Source of the DNA: Hominimerdicola alba
GTDB taxonomy: Bacteria > Bacillota > Clostridia > Oscillospirales > Ruminococcaceae
Direction of reading: 5' to 3'
DNA length: 64,000 bases
NCBI RefSeq assembly: GCF_900112155.1
Contig: NZ_FOKQ01000005.1
Span: forward strand, 1-64,000
The notes under the pieces were generated by a model. The model saw only the letters and a list, made by a program, of their open reading frames with translations. It made no database searches and was not told where the DNA came from. Shown piece by piece: positions 47,142-57,633 of the stretch. Position numbers and translations under genes: made by a program. The stretch's first letter is position 1. Every line of letters begins with the position of its first letter.

Positions 47142-48341
47142 TCAGTAGTCAAGAATATGACCCATTTTATCACGTTTTGTTTTCAGGTAGAAAAGATCGT
47201 ATGCGGTGGCAGACATCTGTATCGGCACACGTTCCTTGATCTCGATGCCAAAACCGCTGAGACCATAGATCTTATCGGGGTTATTTGTGAGAAGTCTGAG
47301 AGTCTTGCAGCCCAGGTCACGGAGTATCTGTGCGCCGATATAGTACTCTCTCATATCTCCGGGGAAGCCAAGAGCAAGGTTAGCTTCAAGGGTATCCATT
47401 CCGGCGTCCTGAAGTTCATAGGCACGAAGCTTGTTTATAAGACCAATGCCTCTGCCCTCCTGACGCATATAAAGCAGTATTCCCCTGCCCTCATTCTCTA
47501 TCTCGGTCATCGCCGCCGCGAACTGCTGTCCGCAGTCGCATTTCAGCGAGCCGAAAGCGTCACCTGTGAGACACTCGGAATGTACACGGCAGAGTATGTC
47601 CTCACCGTTTCCGATATCGCCTTTTACAAGCGCCACATGGTGTTCACCGTTGAGCTTGTTGATAAATCCTATGGCACGGAACTCGCCGTACTTGGTGGGC
47701 AGCTTGGTATCAGCCACACGCTCCACCAGTTTATCATTAACCTTGCGGTACTCCTTAAGCTGGCTGATGGTTATGAACTTCATGCCCCATTCCTTGGCTT
47801 TTTCCTGAAGTTCCTCGGTGCGCATCATCGTGCCGTCATCGCGCATTATCTCACAGCAAAGACCGCACTCCTCCAGTCCTGCCAGTCTCATGAGGTCAAC
47901 AGTAGCCTCGGTATGTCCCTCACGTTCCAGAACGCCGTTCTTCTTGGCAGTCAGCGGGAACATATGCCCCGGGCGGCGGAAATCCTCAGGCTTTGAATTC
48001 GGGTCTGCGAGGGCTCTCGCAGTATAACCCCTCTCCTCTGCGGAAATGCCCGTAGTCGTATCCACATGGTCGATGGACACCGTAAAAGCGGTCGAATGAT
48101 TATCGGTATTGTAATCCACCATCTGGGGCAGATGAAGTCTGTGGCAGATAGCCTCGCTGACGGGCATACAGATAAGCCCCTTAGCGTGCGCCGCCATGAA
48201 ATTCACATTTTCGGTGGTGGCAAACTGAGCCGCGCATATCATATCGCCCTCGTTCTCTCTGTCCTCATTGTCGGTGACAAGTATCACCTCGCCGTTTCGC
48301 AGAGCTTCAAGTGCCTCTTCAATAGTATTGTATTCAAACAT
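47142..48341 (-). CDS. ribBA: RibBA, dihydroxybutanone phosphate synthase / GTP cyclohydrolase II
   Basis: 399 residues with two enzymes fused. Residues about 1-200 are the RibB part ([35 protein letters not shown]); residues about 205-399 are the RibA part, with zinc ligands in [20 protein letters not shown] and [17 protein letters not shown]. It supplies both precursors of riboflavin. It sits between ribE and ribH, as in other Firmicutes. Confidence 0.95.
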   Translation of the reverse strand: MFEYNTIEEALEALRNGEVILVTDNEDRENEGDMICAAQFATTENVNFMAAHAKGLICMPVSEAICHRLHLPQMVDYNTDNHSTAFTVSIDHVDTTTGISAEERGYTARALADPNSKPEDFRRPGHMFPLTAKKNGVLEREGHTEATVDLMRLAGLEECGLCCEIMRDDGTMMRTEELQEKAKEWGMKFITISQLKEYRKVNDKLVERVADTKLPTKYGEFRAIGFINKLNGEHHVALVKGDIGNGEDILCRVHSECLTGDAFGSLKCDCGQQFAAAMTEIENEGRGILLYMRQEGRGIGLINKLRAYELQDAGMDTLEANLALGFPGDMREYYIGAQILRDLGCKTLRLLTNNPDKIYGLSGFGIEIKERVPIQMSATAYDLFYLKTKRDKMGHILDY

Positions 48342-48354
48342 ATATGCCCACTCC

Positions 48355-48999
48355 TCAGATAAATCCGTTCTTCATAAGCTGCTCCATTGTAACGCCGCTC
48401 TTTTTCGGCTCAGCAGGACGCAGCAGCTTTTCCACGTATTTTCCTATTATATCTGTTTCGATATTTATTATATCCCCCACTTTTTTATACGGCAGAATCG
48501 TCTGCTCGGCGGTGTGGGGTATCACCGATACTGTAAAGTCAGTATCCGTCACCGCTGCCACGGTAAGGCTTATGCCGTCCAGGGTCACAGAACCTTTCTC
48601 AACAATATACCTTAGCAGTTTGTCGTCCGCCGATATGGTATATCTCACAGCGATGCCGTCCTGCTTTATACTGCTGACAGTTCCTGTACCGTCGATATGA
48701 CCCGATACAATATGCCCGCCGAAACGTCCTTCCGCCGACATCGCTCTTTCAAGATCCACCTTGCTGCCCTGTTTCAGCGTTCCCAGCGAAGATCGGCTAA
48801 GGGTCTCGTTCATAACATCAGCCCTGAATATCTTACCATCATGATCGGTAACCGTAAGGCACACGCCGTTGACTGCGATACTGTCCCCGACTTTAGTACC
48901 ATCAAGGACTTTTTCTGCGGCTATACGTATAAATGACGCATTTCCGTTTCGGCAGACCTCGCATACAGTACCTGTTTCCTCTATCAGTCCCGTGAACAT
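48355..48999 (-). CDS. ribE: riboflavin synthase alpha subunit
   Basis: 214 residues made of two lumazine-binding repeats: [12 protein letters not shown] with NGVCLTV (first) and [15 protein letters not shown] with DGISLTV (second). It converts two lumazines into riboflavin and the pyrimidine. It overlaps the end of ribD by 16 bp. Confidence 0.95.
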   Translation of the reverse strand: MFTGLIEETGTVCEVCRNGNASFIRIAAEKVLDGTKVGDSIAVNGVCLTVTDHDGKIFRADVMNETLSRSSLGTLKQGSKVDLERAMSAEGRFGGHIVSGHIDGTGTVSSIKQDGIAVRYTISADDKLLRYIVEKGSVTLDGISLTVAAVTDTDFTVSVIPHTAEQTILPYKKVGDIINIETDIIGKYVEKLLRPAEPKKSGVTMEQLMKNGFI

Positions 49000-50093
49000 C
49001 TCTTCACCCGTCCTTCTATAAGTATATCGCCGTCAAGCTCGGATATCCTGCGGTCTTCCAGTATAAAAGCTTCATCGGGCACAGACACGCCCTGTCCGCC
49101 CACGGGAGTTTTCGCTGTACTTCCCCCGAATATCTTAGGCGCAACGTAAGACATGACTTTATCGACTACACCGCTTTCAAGAGCAGACCAGCCAAGCGTT
49201 CCGCCGCCTTCAATAAGCACACTGTCGACCTTTTCTTTTCCGAGATATGCCATCAGCGCCGCAAGATCAGTACTGCCATTTTTATCAGGCATACTCAGCA
49301 CCTTGCAACCATACTTTTCATACTCCCCGATACGCCCGCTGTCAGCATCACCGCAGACTATCAGCGTAGGCACTTTGCCAGCTGTACGTACTATATTGCT
49401 GTCAAGTGGAGTCCGCAGATGAGTATCGCAAACTATCCTCAAAGGGTCTCTGCCGTTCTCGATGCGGCAGGTAAGCAAGGGATCATCTGCCAGCACAGTA
49501 CCTACACCTACCATAATTGCCGCATGACGCAGTCTCTCGCGGTGTACGTGCTTTCGTGCAGTCTCACCTGTTATCCACTGTGATCTTCCTGTATAGCAGG
49601 CGATCTTTCCGTCGATGGTCATGGCATATTTAAGGGTTACAAAGGGCAGACTCGTCGTTATGAACTTGAAGAATATCTCATTAAGGCGGTCACATTCATC
49701 TTTCAGCACACCCTCTGCGACTTCTATACCGTGATCTCTGAGAATAGCTGTCCCCTTGCCTGCAACCAGAGGATTAGGGTCGGAAGAACCCACAAACACA
49801 CGCTTTATGCCGTGTTCTATCACCGCATCAGTGCAGGGGGGCTGCTTTCCGTGATGACAGCAGGGCTCTAATGTGACGTACATATCAGCACCTCTGCAAT
49901 CTATGCCCTTTGCGTCACATTCCGCAAAAGCACTGCGCTCGGCATGGAGATCGCCGTACCTTTTATGATATCCCGAAGCGATGATATTACCGTCACGCAC
50001 TATGACAGCTCCTACCATGGGATTAGGCGAAACAAATCCCATGCCGCATTCCGCCAGGGCGAGAGCCTTGCGCATATAGTCTTCATGCACCAT
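48984..50093 (-). CDS. ribD: RibD deaminase/reductase
   Basis: 369 residues. The N-terminal deaminase has the zinc motif HAERSAF (about 49-55) and PCCHHGKQPPCTDA (about 74-87); the C-terminal reductase has LKYAMTIDGKIA, ITGETAR and LIEGGGTLGWSAL. It carries out steps two and three of riboflavin synthesis. It is the first gene of the operon, starting just after the riboswitch terminator, with GAGGGAG as ribosome site. Confidence 0.95.
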   Translation of the reverse strand: MVHEDYMRKALALAECGMGFVSPNPMVGAVIVRDGNIIASGYHKRYGDLHAERSAFAECDAKGIDCRGADMYVTLEPCCHHGKQPPCTDAVIEHGIKRVFVGSSDPNPLVAGKGTAILRDHGIEVAEGVLKDECDRLNEIFFKFITTSLPFVTLKYAMTIDGKIACYTGRSQWITGETARKHVHRERLRHAAIMVGVGTVLADDPLLTCRIENGRDPLRIVCDTHLRTPLDSNIVRTAGKVPTLIVCGDADSGRIGEYEKYGCKVLSMPDKNGSTDLAALMAYLGKEKVDSVLIEGGGTLGWSALESGVVDKVMSYVAPKIFGGSTAKTPVGGQGVSVPDEAFILEDRRISELDGDILIEGRVKRCSRD

Positions 50094-50119
50094 GATGACA
50101 CTCCCTCTCGTAAAAATAC

Positions 50120-50145
50120 AAAAAGCCCCCGCAGCATACGGGGGC
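50120..50145 (-). terminator. terminator of the FMN riboswitch
   Basis: A 7-bp GC stem (50125-50131 with 50139-50145) followed on the minus strand by a T-run, directly between the aptamer and ribD. Confidence 0.9.
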
Positions 50146-50171
50146 AGAACATTCGATTTACCGCAAAAACG

Positions 50172-50290
50172 GCGCAGTCATCTTCTTTCATCCGGACTAT
50201 ACCGTCGGCTCCGGAATCACACCGGATCAGCCGCATTGCGGCTCGCAGGCTATAACTGCCGGTCAGGAATCACACCCTGCCCCGAAGACA
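50172..50290 (-). promoter_or_regulatory. FMN riboswitch (RFN element)
   Basis: On the minus strand the conserved RFN segments appear in order: TCTTCGGGGCAGGGTG, then TTCCTGACCGGC, AGCCTGCGAGCC, a variable stem, CTGATCCGGTG, TTCCGGAGCCGAC and AGTCCGGATGAAAGAAG. FMN binding should favour the terminator at 50120-50145 and shut off the riboflavin operon. Confidence 0.95.
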
Positions 50291-50295
50291 ACTAA

Positions 50296-50324
50296 ATTAT
50301 ATCACAGCATCACGCTGTTGTCAA
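50296..50324 (-). promoter_or_regulatory. promoter of the riboflavin operon
   Basis: On the minus strand TTGACA (50319-50324), 17-bp spacer, TATAAT (50296-50301), just ahead of the riboswitch. Confidence 0.85.
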
Positions 50325-50373
50325 TAGGCAGAATGACATTTCTGCCATAAAAATCATCTGTGTTTTTCAGACC

Positions 50374-53300
50374 TCAGTCTTTCCTCCATTTCATAAAAGC
50401 ATCGTATTCCAAAGGTTTTGAATAATAATACCCTTGAAAACTGTCAACGCTGTACTGCCTGAGTATATTGCCCATGCCAGCTGTCTCTATGCCCTCGACA
50501 CAGACCTTAGCACCGCAGGTGTTCGCCATCATAACGAAAGTCTTTATCAGTTCGCGTTCCTTAATGTCCTCTTCTATCCTGCTTACAAGACTCCTGTCGA
50601 TCTTTATCGTATCAAAAGGAAGTTCCTTGACTATGCCGATAGATGAGAATCCTGTTCCGAAATCATCAAGAGCCACCTTTACGCCCCTGCTGCGCAGACT
50701 GCATACAGTATTGCCCAGCATATCGATATCCAGAAGTCTGCACCTTTCAGTAACTTCAAGGCAAAGGTTCTCAGGGGGATAACCTGTCCTGTCAAGAATA
50801 TCCATCACTATATCCACAAAGTCAGCTTTTTCGATCTGTGAATATGACAGATTGACATTGATGGTAAAATCAGGATAGATCTCCCGCATTTTCTGAGCAT
50901 CTTTTATAGCCGTCGTTAGTATCCACTCGCCAAGTGACGGGAAGAGCGGATCCTGTTCCAGCAAAGGTATAAAGTGATCGGGGGGAACTATGCCATACTC
51001 TTCACTCTTCCATCTGAGAAGTGCTTCAGCGCCTTTGATCTTTTCGGTCTTTGCATCCACAAAAGGCTGATACATCAGATAGAAGCCTTCAAACCCCTGT
51101 GTTATCGAGGCTCTTATGGCATGGAATTTCTCAATTCTCTGCCTGTTGCCGCTTCCGAGATCGTTGTTGAAAATAACAAGATCACCGCGACGTTTTATCT
51201 TAGATTCATTATACGCAAATGAAAGACAGGTCATGACCGTCTGCGAATCAATATTGAAGTTTTCTATATCTATCATGCCCGCATTTAGTTCCAGCATGAT
51301 CTTTTTATCATCTATGACAATGCCTTCCCTGAAACGCGCACGCAGATTATTATACCGTTCTGCCGTTCTCTCAACTGAAATGTTTTTAGTGCTGAGTATA
51401 GCAAACTTTGTACCGTCCAGTCTGTACACACTGGCAAAATCCACTGAATTATCAAAAAGAAACCGTCCCGTTTTCTGCAGTACAAGATTTCCGAAATGAT
51501 AACCGTAGATCTCATTGATCTCCGAAAACTTTGCAATACCCACAAGTCCGATGTGCATAACATTGTTTTTGACAATATTTGACTGCACCTCATCAAAGAA
51601 CCCATACTGATTTCTGAGTCCTGTAAGACTGTCGATGTTGCTCTGTATGCCGTGATCCCTGATAGCGCCCACAAAGTATTCGGGTTCGCCGTTTTCATCT
51701 TTCAGCACTATACCGCGGCAGGTGCATACATTGTATTCTCCGTTTATTCTCCTTGCGCGGTACTGCATATCATGGCCTTTGCATTTGCCTGAAAAAATGT
51801 CCGCAAGACCGCTGTGATATGCTTCCCTGTCCTCCTCGTGGATATGTTCCTCCCAGATATCTCCCGCGCCGTACATATATTCCGAAGGCAGGCCGTAGGA
51901 ATCCACTGCTGCCTTTGACCACCTGGAAAAATCATACCTCATATCGCATATGTATATATACATTCCGTCTGCGGAAATACAATTCATCTCGAACATACTG
52001 TCCAGAAGTCTCTTACGTTCCGCCGGTATGCGCTTTCTCGTTTCATCCTGGTTCTCGCTTTCGGCAACAGGTCTGCCATCTTTCAGCCTGAGTTTGTCCT
52101 GATACATATTCTCATCAGCACGCTTGAAGACTTCAGAGAACTTCTTATCGTTCAGCTTGTCGTATACACCTATGCCGACAGCCAGCACTGGGCCGTCATT
52201 CTTCTTAAAGTTTTCATGGGATAATTTGCGCAGAGTTTCAACAAGCGAAATTCGCTTTTCGTAATCCGAACCTGCAAGCACTGCTGTAAATTCATCTCCG
52301 CCAATCCTGAAAACAGGGCTGTGGGCGAAAAGTCCGCATATTATCCTGCATGAAGACTTTATATATTCGTCTCCAGCCTTATGACCCTCGCTGTCATTTA
52401 TAGCTTTAAGGTCGTTGATATCGCATATCACCACAGCAAAGGGAGAATGACCAGACCCGCTGTCCATGCTTTTCTGGATAGATTCCTCAAACTCACGGAA
52501 AGCTATCATATTTCTGGTTCCTGTCAGACCGTCGCGCCTTGCAAGCTCGTTGGCTTTGTTGAGCGCATCTATCTGCTCCTGTTCCTTCTTGACCTCTTCA
52601 TCTATGTTTTCAAGGCCGATTATAAAATGCGTTTTATCTCCCGAACGCATTATTGTCAGCCTGGTATGCGCTGTTCTTCCATGCGTTCTTATCCTGAAAT
52701 CAGCACTGTACTGGCTGTTGTTTTCAAGTGTGGTGATCATATAGTCCCTGTCACATATCGAAAGGATCCTGTCACGATCCTTAGGGTGTACTTGTTTGTT
52801 GATGACATTGACTGCTTCGTTATAAAAATCATTGCCGTCAAAGCTCAGCGAACCGTCAACAGCAGGCTTATCCGATGAATATCTCGAATAATCCCCGGTA
52901 CTGCCGTTTACATAGTATATAACATCATAGCGCAGGGCAAGGGTATTTACTATATGACCGTAAGCCGCTTTCTCCTTCATAGTCTCTTCAAGAAGCTGCT
53001 GAGTTTTAACTTCATCATTGATGTTCTCGATGGCAACCAGGATATGCTTTTTATCACTCGCCCATATCTGAAGGCATCGACAGTGCATCACCGAACCACC
53101 CACCATAAGTCTGTAGGTCAGATTAAATGACTTTACTTTTTTCAGATTTTCCAGTATGGTCTGCTTTTTGAACTGCGGGATAACTCTGTCCTGATCCTCG
53201 GGGTGAACATACTTCTTCATGTTTTTGTAGCTCTCGCTGAAGAAATCATCACCTTCCGCTGGTACATTCAGGCTCTTGTATATATCTGTCGAAGAATACT

Positions 53301-53823
53301 CAAAGTATCCGTTCGTCTCCATATCAACATAGTAAAGCGTATCGTAGTGCGCAGCAAGGCTGCCCGCGATCTGATTATAGATCTCAAGCTCATACTCGTT
53401 CTTTTCTGCCCTCTGCCTTTCTCTTACTTCCTTGTCAACATTCCTGATACCAATAACAAAGTGATCGGTATCTTCACCGACACCTCTTATCAGTCTTAGT
53501 GAATGATAAACAGGCTTACCGCTGAGTATAACGCGGTACTCTATCATGTATTCGCTGCCTTTTTCCAGAATTGAAAGAAGGTTATCCCTCCTGAGATCCT
53601 GCCGAAAGATATGTCTGTCTTCTTCATGTATTACACGTTCTATATCCTTTTCCAGATCAGCAAAAAAATCCTTGCCGCCTTGTTCAAGTTTGATCGACCG
53701 TGAAGAGGCATCAGAAGAATACCACCAATACTCGCCTGTAGCTGCATTGATGTAATATATACCTTTATATTCGATGAGCAGTGTTTCTGCTATTTTTAAG
53801 AAAACTGGATCGTTGTATAGCAT
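50374..53823 (-). CDS. PAS-GGDEF-PAS-GGDEF-EAL signalling protein
   Basis: About 1149 residues from the ATG at 53823, after AGGAGGT. Three similar N-terminal repeats of about 145 residues (landmarks YYINAATGEYWWYSSD, YYVDMETNGYFEYSST, YYVNGSTGDYSRYSSD) look like PAS-type sensors. A GGDEF domain with intact GGDEF (RIGGDEFTAVL) follows, then another PAS domain (DFSRWSKAAVDSYGLP), a second GGDEF domain that has decayed to DGTKF, and an EAL domain with EALLRW, LEVTE, ALDDFGTGFSS and CVEGIET. So both synthesis and breakdown of cyclic di-GMP are possible. No membrane helix is visible; it should be cytoplasmic. Confidence 0.88.
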   Translation of the reverse strand: MLYNDPVFLKIAETLLIEYKGIYYINAATGEYWWYSSDASSRSIKLEQGGKDFFADLEKDIERVIHEEDRHIFRQDLRRDNLLSILEKGSEYMIEYRVILSGKPVYHSLRLIRGVGEDTDHFVIGIRNVDKEVRERQRAEKNEYELEIYNQIAGSLAAHYDTLYYVDMETNGYFEYSSTDIYKSLNVPAEGDDFFSESYKNMKKYVHPEDQDRVIPQFKKQTILENLKKVKSFNLTYRLMVGGSVMHCRCLQIWASDKKHILVAIENINDEVKTQQLLEETMKEKAAYGHIVNTLALRYDVIYYVNGSTGDYSRYSSDKPAVDGSLSFDGNDFYNEAVNVINKQVHPKDRDRILSICDRDYMITTLENNSQYSADFRIRTHGRTAHTRLTIMRSGDKTHFIIGLENIDEEVKKEQEQIDALNKANELARRDGLTGTRNMIAFREFEESIQKSMDSGSGHSPFAVVICDINDLKAINDSEGHKAGDEYIKSSCRIICGLFAHSPVFRIGGDEFTAVLAGSDYEKRISLVETLRKLSHENFKKNDGPVLAVGIGVYDKLNDKKFSEVFKRADENMYQDKLRLKDGRPVAESENQDETRKRIPAERKRLLDSMFEMNCISADGMYIYICDMRYDFSRWSKAAVDSYGLPSEYMYGAGDIWEEHIHEEDREAYHSGLADIFSGKCKGHDMQYRARRINGEYNVCTCRGIVLKDENGEPEYFVGAIRDHGIQSNIDSLTGLRNQYGFFDEVQSNIVKNNVMHIGLVGIAKFSEINEIYGYHFGNLVLQKTGRFLFDNSVDFASVYRLDGTKFAILSTKNISVERTAERYNNLRARFREGIVIDDKKIMLELNAGMIDIENFNIDSQTVMTCLSFAYNESKIKRRGDLVIFNNDLGSGNRQRIEKFHAIRASITQGFEGFYLMYQPFVDAKTEKIKGAEALLRWKSEEYGIVPPDHFIPLLEQDPLFPSLGEWILTTAIKDAQKMREIYPDFTINVNLSYSQIEKADFVDIVMDILDRTGYPPENLCLEVTERCRLLDIDMLGNTVCSLRSRGVKVALDDFGTGFSSIGIVKELPFDTIKIDRSLVSRIEEDIKERELIKTFVMMANTCGAKVCVEGIETAGMGNILRQYSVDSFQGYYYSKPLEYDAFMKWRKD

Positions 53824-54010
53824 AAATAATACCTCCTGCAAACAAGGCAAAATGTATTTATTTAATTATACACTATTTCGTTAAGAAAATCAATACAAAA
53901 ATTAATATTATATGAAAATTCAAATATCCAAACAAATATTACGGTGCGATATTAGGCGAAATCACAAGATATTAAAATATTTAAGTAAAGCTGAGATTCA
54001 GATATAATAG

Positions 54011-54042
54011 TGCCCCTCAAGGGATAGACCCATTGAGGGGCA
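54011..54042. terminator. hairpin downstream of the MATE gene
   Basis: TGCCCCTCAA (54011-54020) pairs with TTGAGGGGCA (54033-54042). It lies 52 bp beyond the end of the leftward MATE gene and may end its transcript, although the T-run is poor. Confidence 0.5.
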
Positions 54043-54094
54043 TTAATATGGAAGAACAAATCTGTAAAGCTAAGTTAAATCAGGGATTATTCCC

Positions 54095-55471
54095 TTATCT
54101 TGCGGAATGTGCAAGGTTTGCGATGCATTTCTGCTTATCGGAATATTTTGCCTTTTCACGGGCGAATATCACTATGAACGCCGCAGAATTTATAAGAAGT
54201 GCACCTACCCATGCAAATATCTCAGCGGCTGCAGTGGCTTTGAAGCCCATGCTGTCGATAAGAAGAACTATCGCACCTATGCGAAGCACCATTTCGGCTA
54301 TGCCCGAAAGCATAGGCACAAATGGGAATCCCATTCCCTGCACACCGTTTCTTATAACGAAAAGCATATCAACAGAAAGTATCATAACTCCGCATACAGG
54401 CAGAAACTCTGCCGCGTAGCTTATCTGCTTTTCGCCGGAAAGTATCAGCGACGCAAGCCATTCGGGGAAGAATACCATCACCGAACCGAACACCAGATAT
54501 GCTGCACCTGCTATACCAAGGCAGACTTTCATACCATCCCATATCCTGTCGAAGCGCTTTGCGCCGTAGTTCTGGCTTGTGTAGGAAGACATAGCTGCAC
54601 CCGCGGTTGCGGCAGGCTGCATGAACATATTCAGATATCTGCTGCAAGCCGAATATGCCGAAGTGAACGCAACTCCCAGACCGTTTACGAAATACTGCAC
54701 AGCCATACAGCCTACAGCAGTAATTGAATTCATAAGCGCCATAGGTATGCCGTTTCCGAGAAGTACAGAATACATTTTCGCGTCATGGGAAAAATCCGAA
54801 TTTGAAAGTGCAAGGAAATCTGTTTTGCGCAGTTTATCAAAGCAAACAGCACCGGAGAATATCTGCGAAAGTATAGTCGCCAGCGCTGCACCTCTCACAC
54901 CCCAGTGGAATATGAAAATGAACACCGAGTTGAGGGTGATATTCATTACCGAGGATACTATTATAGCTTTCAGCGGTGTTTTGCTGTCACCGAGAGAACG
55001 GAGTATCCCCGCGCACATATTGTACATTATGGTTGCGGCAAGTCCGCCGAAAAGAATGTAGCCGTATTGCAGGCTCTCATCTATTATAGAAGGATCTGTC
55101 CTCATCAGTATAAGTATAGGTCTGAGGAAAACCGCGCTGAAAAGCGTGAGCAGTACTGTGATCACGGCAGCAAGTTCGATGGAATGCGCCAGTGTCCTGC
55201 GGAGTTTATCCATGTTCTTTTCGCCGAAGCTCTGGGCTATCAGTATGGAGAATCCGTTGGAAAGTCCCATTGAAAAGCCTATTATCAGAAAGCACAGCGA
55301 TGACATATTACCTACTGCTGCAAGTGAATCGTCACCTAGTCCTTTTCCGACTATGGCAGTATCAGCAAAAGAATACAGCTGCTGCAGTGAATTCGTTAGC
55401 AGCAAAGGGAAGAAAAAGCGCATTATAAGTTTGAACGGCCTACCTTGTGTGAGATCGGAAGTACTGTTCAT
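54095..55471 (-). CDS. MATE-family efflux transporter, second copy
   Basis: About 458 residues from the ATG at 55471, with AAAGGAGG upstream; the longer frame upstream has no start signal. Twelve hydrophobic helices in two halves; FFFPLLLTNSLQQLYSFADTAIVGKGLGDDSLAAVG is the MATE start and DSKTPLKAIIVSSVMNITLN a typical inner segment. It is only distantly similar to the MATE protein at 41258. It is divergent from an AraC-family gene, which may regulate it. Confidence 0.9.
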   Translation of the reverse strand: MNSTSDLTQGRPFKLIMRFFFPLLLTNSLQQLYSFADTAIVGKGLGDDSLAAVGNMSSLCFLIIGFSMGLSNGFSILIAQSFGEKNMDKLRRTLAHSIELAAVITVLLTLFSAVFLRPILILMRTDPSIIDESLQYGYILFGGLAATIMYNMCAGILRSLGDSKTPLKAIIVSSVMNITLNSVFIFIFHWGVRGAALATILSQIFSGAVCFDKLRKTDFLALSNSDFSHDAKMYSVLLGNGIPMALMNSITAVGCMAVQYFVNGLGVAFTSAYSACSRYLNMFMQPAATAGAAMSSYTSQNYGAKRFDRIWDGMKVCLGIAGAAYLVFGSVMVFFPEWLASLILSGEKQISYAAEFLPVCGVMILSVDMLFVIRNGVQGMGFPFVPMLSGIAEMVLRIGAIVLLIDSMGFKATAAAEIFAWVGALLINSAAFIVIFAREKAKYSDKQKCIANLAHSAR

Positions 55472-55502
55472 TAAAAATGATCCTCCTTTTTTGATTACCC
55501 TA

Positions 55503-55531
55503 TTGATTTTTTTTAATATTTGTGTTACAAT
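55503..55531 (+). promoter_or_regulatory. promoter of the AraC-family gene at 55577
   Basis: TTGATT (55503-55508), 17-bp spacer, TACAAT (55526-55531). Confidence 0.55.
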
Positions 55532-55576
55532 ATTTATATATAATTGGAAAAAACTGCATAAGAAAGGAATCAGCCT

Positions 55577-56455
55577 ATGAGTTCCCTTTTTGAAAAGCAG
55601 GACAGCCTTAATTCGCCTATCGAAACTTTCATTTTTGATACCGAAAAAATGAGCTTTCCCGTAAAACCACACTGGCATTATTTTGCTGAATTCATATACG
55701 TTATCAACGGTAAAGCCGCCGTAACCTGTGACGGTGTACCATACGATGTATCAGAAGGAGAACTGATGATATTCTACCCCTCCTCTGTACATTCAATAAT
55801 GTCTGCCGACGGAAATCCTATTCTTTTCGCGGGACTTAAATTTGATCCCGCCAAATTCCCGAATTCTTCGTCGTATGCACCCTCTGTAACAGCAGTTTTC
55901 AGGTACGCACATTCAAAAGATATGCAGATACATTTCAGCACTTCCGAATCAGACGAGCTCAACTGCCGCGAGATATTCTATGACTGTGTCAACGAGACCG
56001 AACATTATCTTTACGGCAGGGATATTATCCTCCGCTCTCAGATCTATCGTCTCATTTTCGGAATTGTAAGAAAATGGATAGCTTCGGGTCTTGATATCAA
56101 CGGCTGCCCCGCAAACTCAGCAGATGTTTTCGGCATTGAAAACATCGCAGAGTATATCGACAGCTGCCTTGACGAGAATATCCGCGTCACGGATATCGCC
56201 GACAAATGTCACATGAGCTATTCGGGCTTTGCGGTAAAGTTCCGCGAACAATATGGCATGAGCTGTAAGGAATATATCGAGCGTATGCGCATTTTCAAGG
56301 CTGAAGAGTATCTTCTGTTTACCGATCACGATCTGACTTTCATCAGCCAGCAGACAGGCTTTTCAGATTGCAGCCACTTTATCCGCAGCTTCAAACGCCA
56401 GCGCGGGCTGACACCGAAACAGTTCCGTCTGTCCAAAAAGAAATCGGGTGGTTGA
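55577..56455 (+). CDS. AraC-family regulator with cupin sensor domain
   Basis: 292 residues. The N-terminal cupin part shows PHWHYFAEFIYVINGKAAVTCDG and FYPSSVHSI; the C-terminal 100 residues have the two AraC helix-turn-helix units (RVTDIADKCHMSYSGFAVKFR and TFISQQTGFSDCSHFIRSF) ending RGLTPKQFR. It lies between a divergent MATE exporter and the downstream dehydrogenase operon, so either could be its target. Confidence 0.88.
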   Translation: MSSLFEKQDSLNSPIETFIFDTEKMSFPVKPHWHYFAEFIYVINGKAAVTCDGVPYDVSEGELMIFYPSSVHSIMSADGNPILFAGLKFDPAKFPNSSSYAPSVTAVFRYAHSKDMQIHFSTSESDELNCREIFYDCVNETEHYLYGRDIILRSQIYRLIFGIVRKWIASGLDINGCPANSADVFGIENIAEYIDSCLDENIRVTDIADKCHMSYSGFAVKFREQYGMSCKEYIERMRIFKAEEYLLFTDHDLTFISQQTGFSDCSHFIRSFKRQRGLTPKQFRLSKKKSGG

Positions 56456-56613
56456 CGTATTACATTATAACACCACTTGCCGGATAAAAATATCACTATT
56501 AGACTCAAAAATTGTATAAATCTATAAATGTTCCCCCAGACCGTTGAAATGCGTCGCCAGATTTGCTATTATATGAGCACGGAAAATCAACAGACCCAAT
56601 AAGGAGGTTAATC

Positions 56614-57633
56614 ATGAAAGTATTGCTTATCGGCGGCACGGGAACCATCAGCATGGCAATAACAAAATTGCTTTTGTCAGGTGATAACGAGGTCTATCTG
56701 CTCAACAGAGGCAGCAGGAACAGCGGACTTGAGGGTAATATCAGGTTCATAACGGCAGATATCAATAACGAAGAAGAGACCGCTGAAAAGATCAAGGATA
56801 TGGAATTTGACTGCGTTGCAGAATTCATCGGATTCGTCCCCGCACAAGTCGAGAGAGATTTCAGGCTTTTCAACGGAAAGACCAAGCAGTATATCTATAT
56901 AAGTTCCGCTTCTGCGTATCAGAAACCGCCTATGAGCTATCTTATAACAGAAGAAACTCCGCTTGAAAATCCTTACTGGGAATATTCAAGAAACAAGAAA
57001 GCCAGCGAGGAATATCTTTTTGAAAGATACCGCAATGACGGCTTCCCTGTTACTATCGTCAGACCAAGCCATACCTATGATGAACGCAGCGTCCCACTTG
57101 GGGTACACGGCAAAGGAGGAAGCTGGCAGGTAATAAGACGTATCATGGAGGGCAAGCCCGTTATAATCCATGGTGACGGTTCCTCACTCTGGACGATAAC
57201 CCACAACAGCGATTTCGCTAAGGGTTTTGTAGGACTCATCGGCAAAAGAGAAGCCATTGGTCAGGCTTATCACATCACTTCCGATGAAAGCGTCAGCTGG
57301 AACAGCATATATAAAGCCATCGCAGATGCGCTGGGTGTTGAACTTAATGCATACTATGTATCCTCACAGATGCTGGCTGACATGGGCAAAGATTACGACT
57401 TTATCGGCAGTCTTATCGGTGATAAGTCAAACTCGGTGATATTCGATAACTCAAAGCTGAAGTCGGTAGTTCCCGATTTCAAGGCGGAGATAAGTGCTGC
57501 AAAGGGCATAGAAATGACTGTAAAAAATATCCTTGCACACCCCGAATATCAGCACGAGGACAAGGAATTCGATATGTGGTGCGACAAGGTAATTGATACT
57601 ATTGAAAAAGCAAAGGAGAATATGAATGATTGA
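56614..57633 (+). CDS. NAD-dependent epimerase/dehydratase family protein
   Basis: About 339 residues from the ATG at 56614, after AAGGAGG. An extended short-chain dehydrogenase: the nucleotide loop GGTGTIS (about 7-13), and the region YISSASAYQK with a Tyr-x-x-x-Lys-like arrangement further on (YSRNKKASEEYLF). Sugar-nucleotide or related substrates are usual in the family; the exact reaction is not evident. It is the first gene of a three-gene operon and overlaps the next gene by 8 bp. Confidence 0.82.
   Translation: MKVLLIGGTGTISMAITKLLLSGDNEVYLLNRGSRNSGLEGNIRFITADINNEEETAEKIKDMEFDCVAEFIGFVPAQVERDFRLFNGKTKQYIYISSASAYQKPPMSYLITEETPLENPYWEYSRNKKASEEYLFERYRNDGFPVTIVRPSHTYDERSVPLGVHGKGGSWQVIRRIMEGKPVIIHGDGSSLWTITHNSDFAKGFVGLIGKREAIGQAYHITSDESVSWNSIYKAIADALGVELNAYYVSSQMLADMGKDYDFIGSLIGDKSNSVIFDNSKLKSVVPDFKAEISAAKGIEMTVKNILAHPEYQHEDKEFDMWCDKVIDTIEKAKENMND

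Noticed and set aside
54033-54419. Plus-strand ORF with an ATG after a hairpin
   Set aside because: It overlaps the C-terminal helices of the MATE gene on the other strand; composition reflects that gene.
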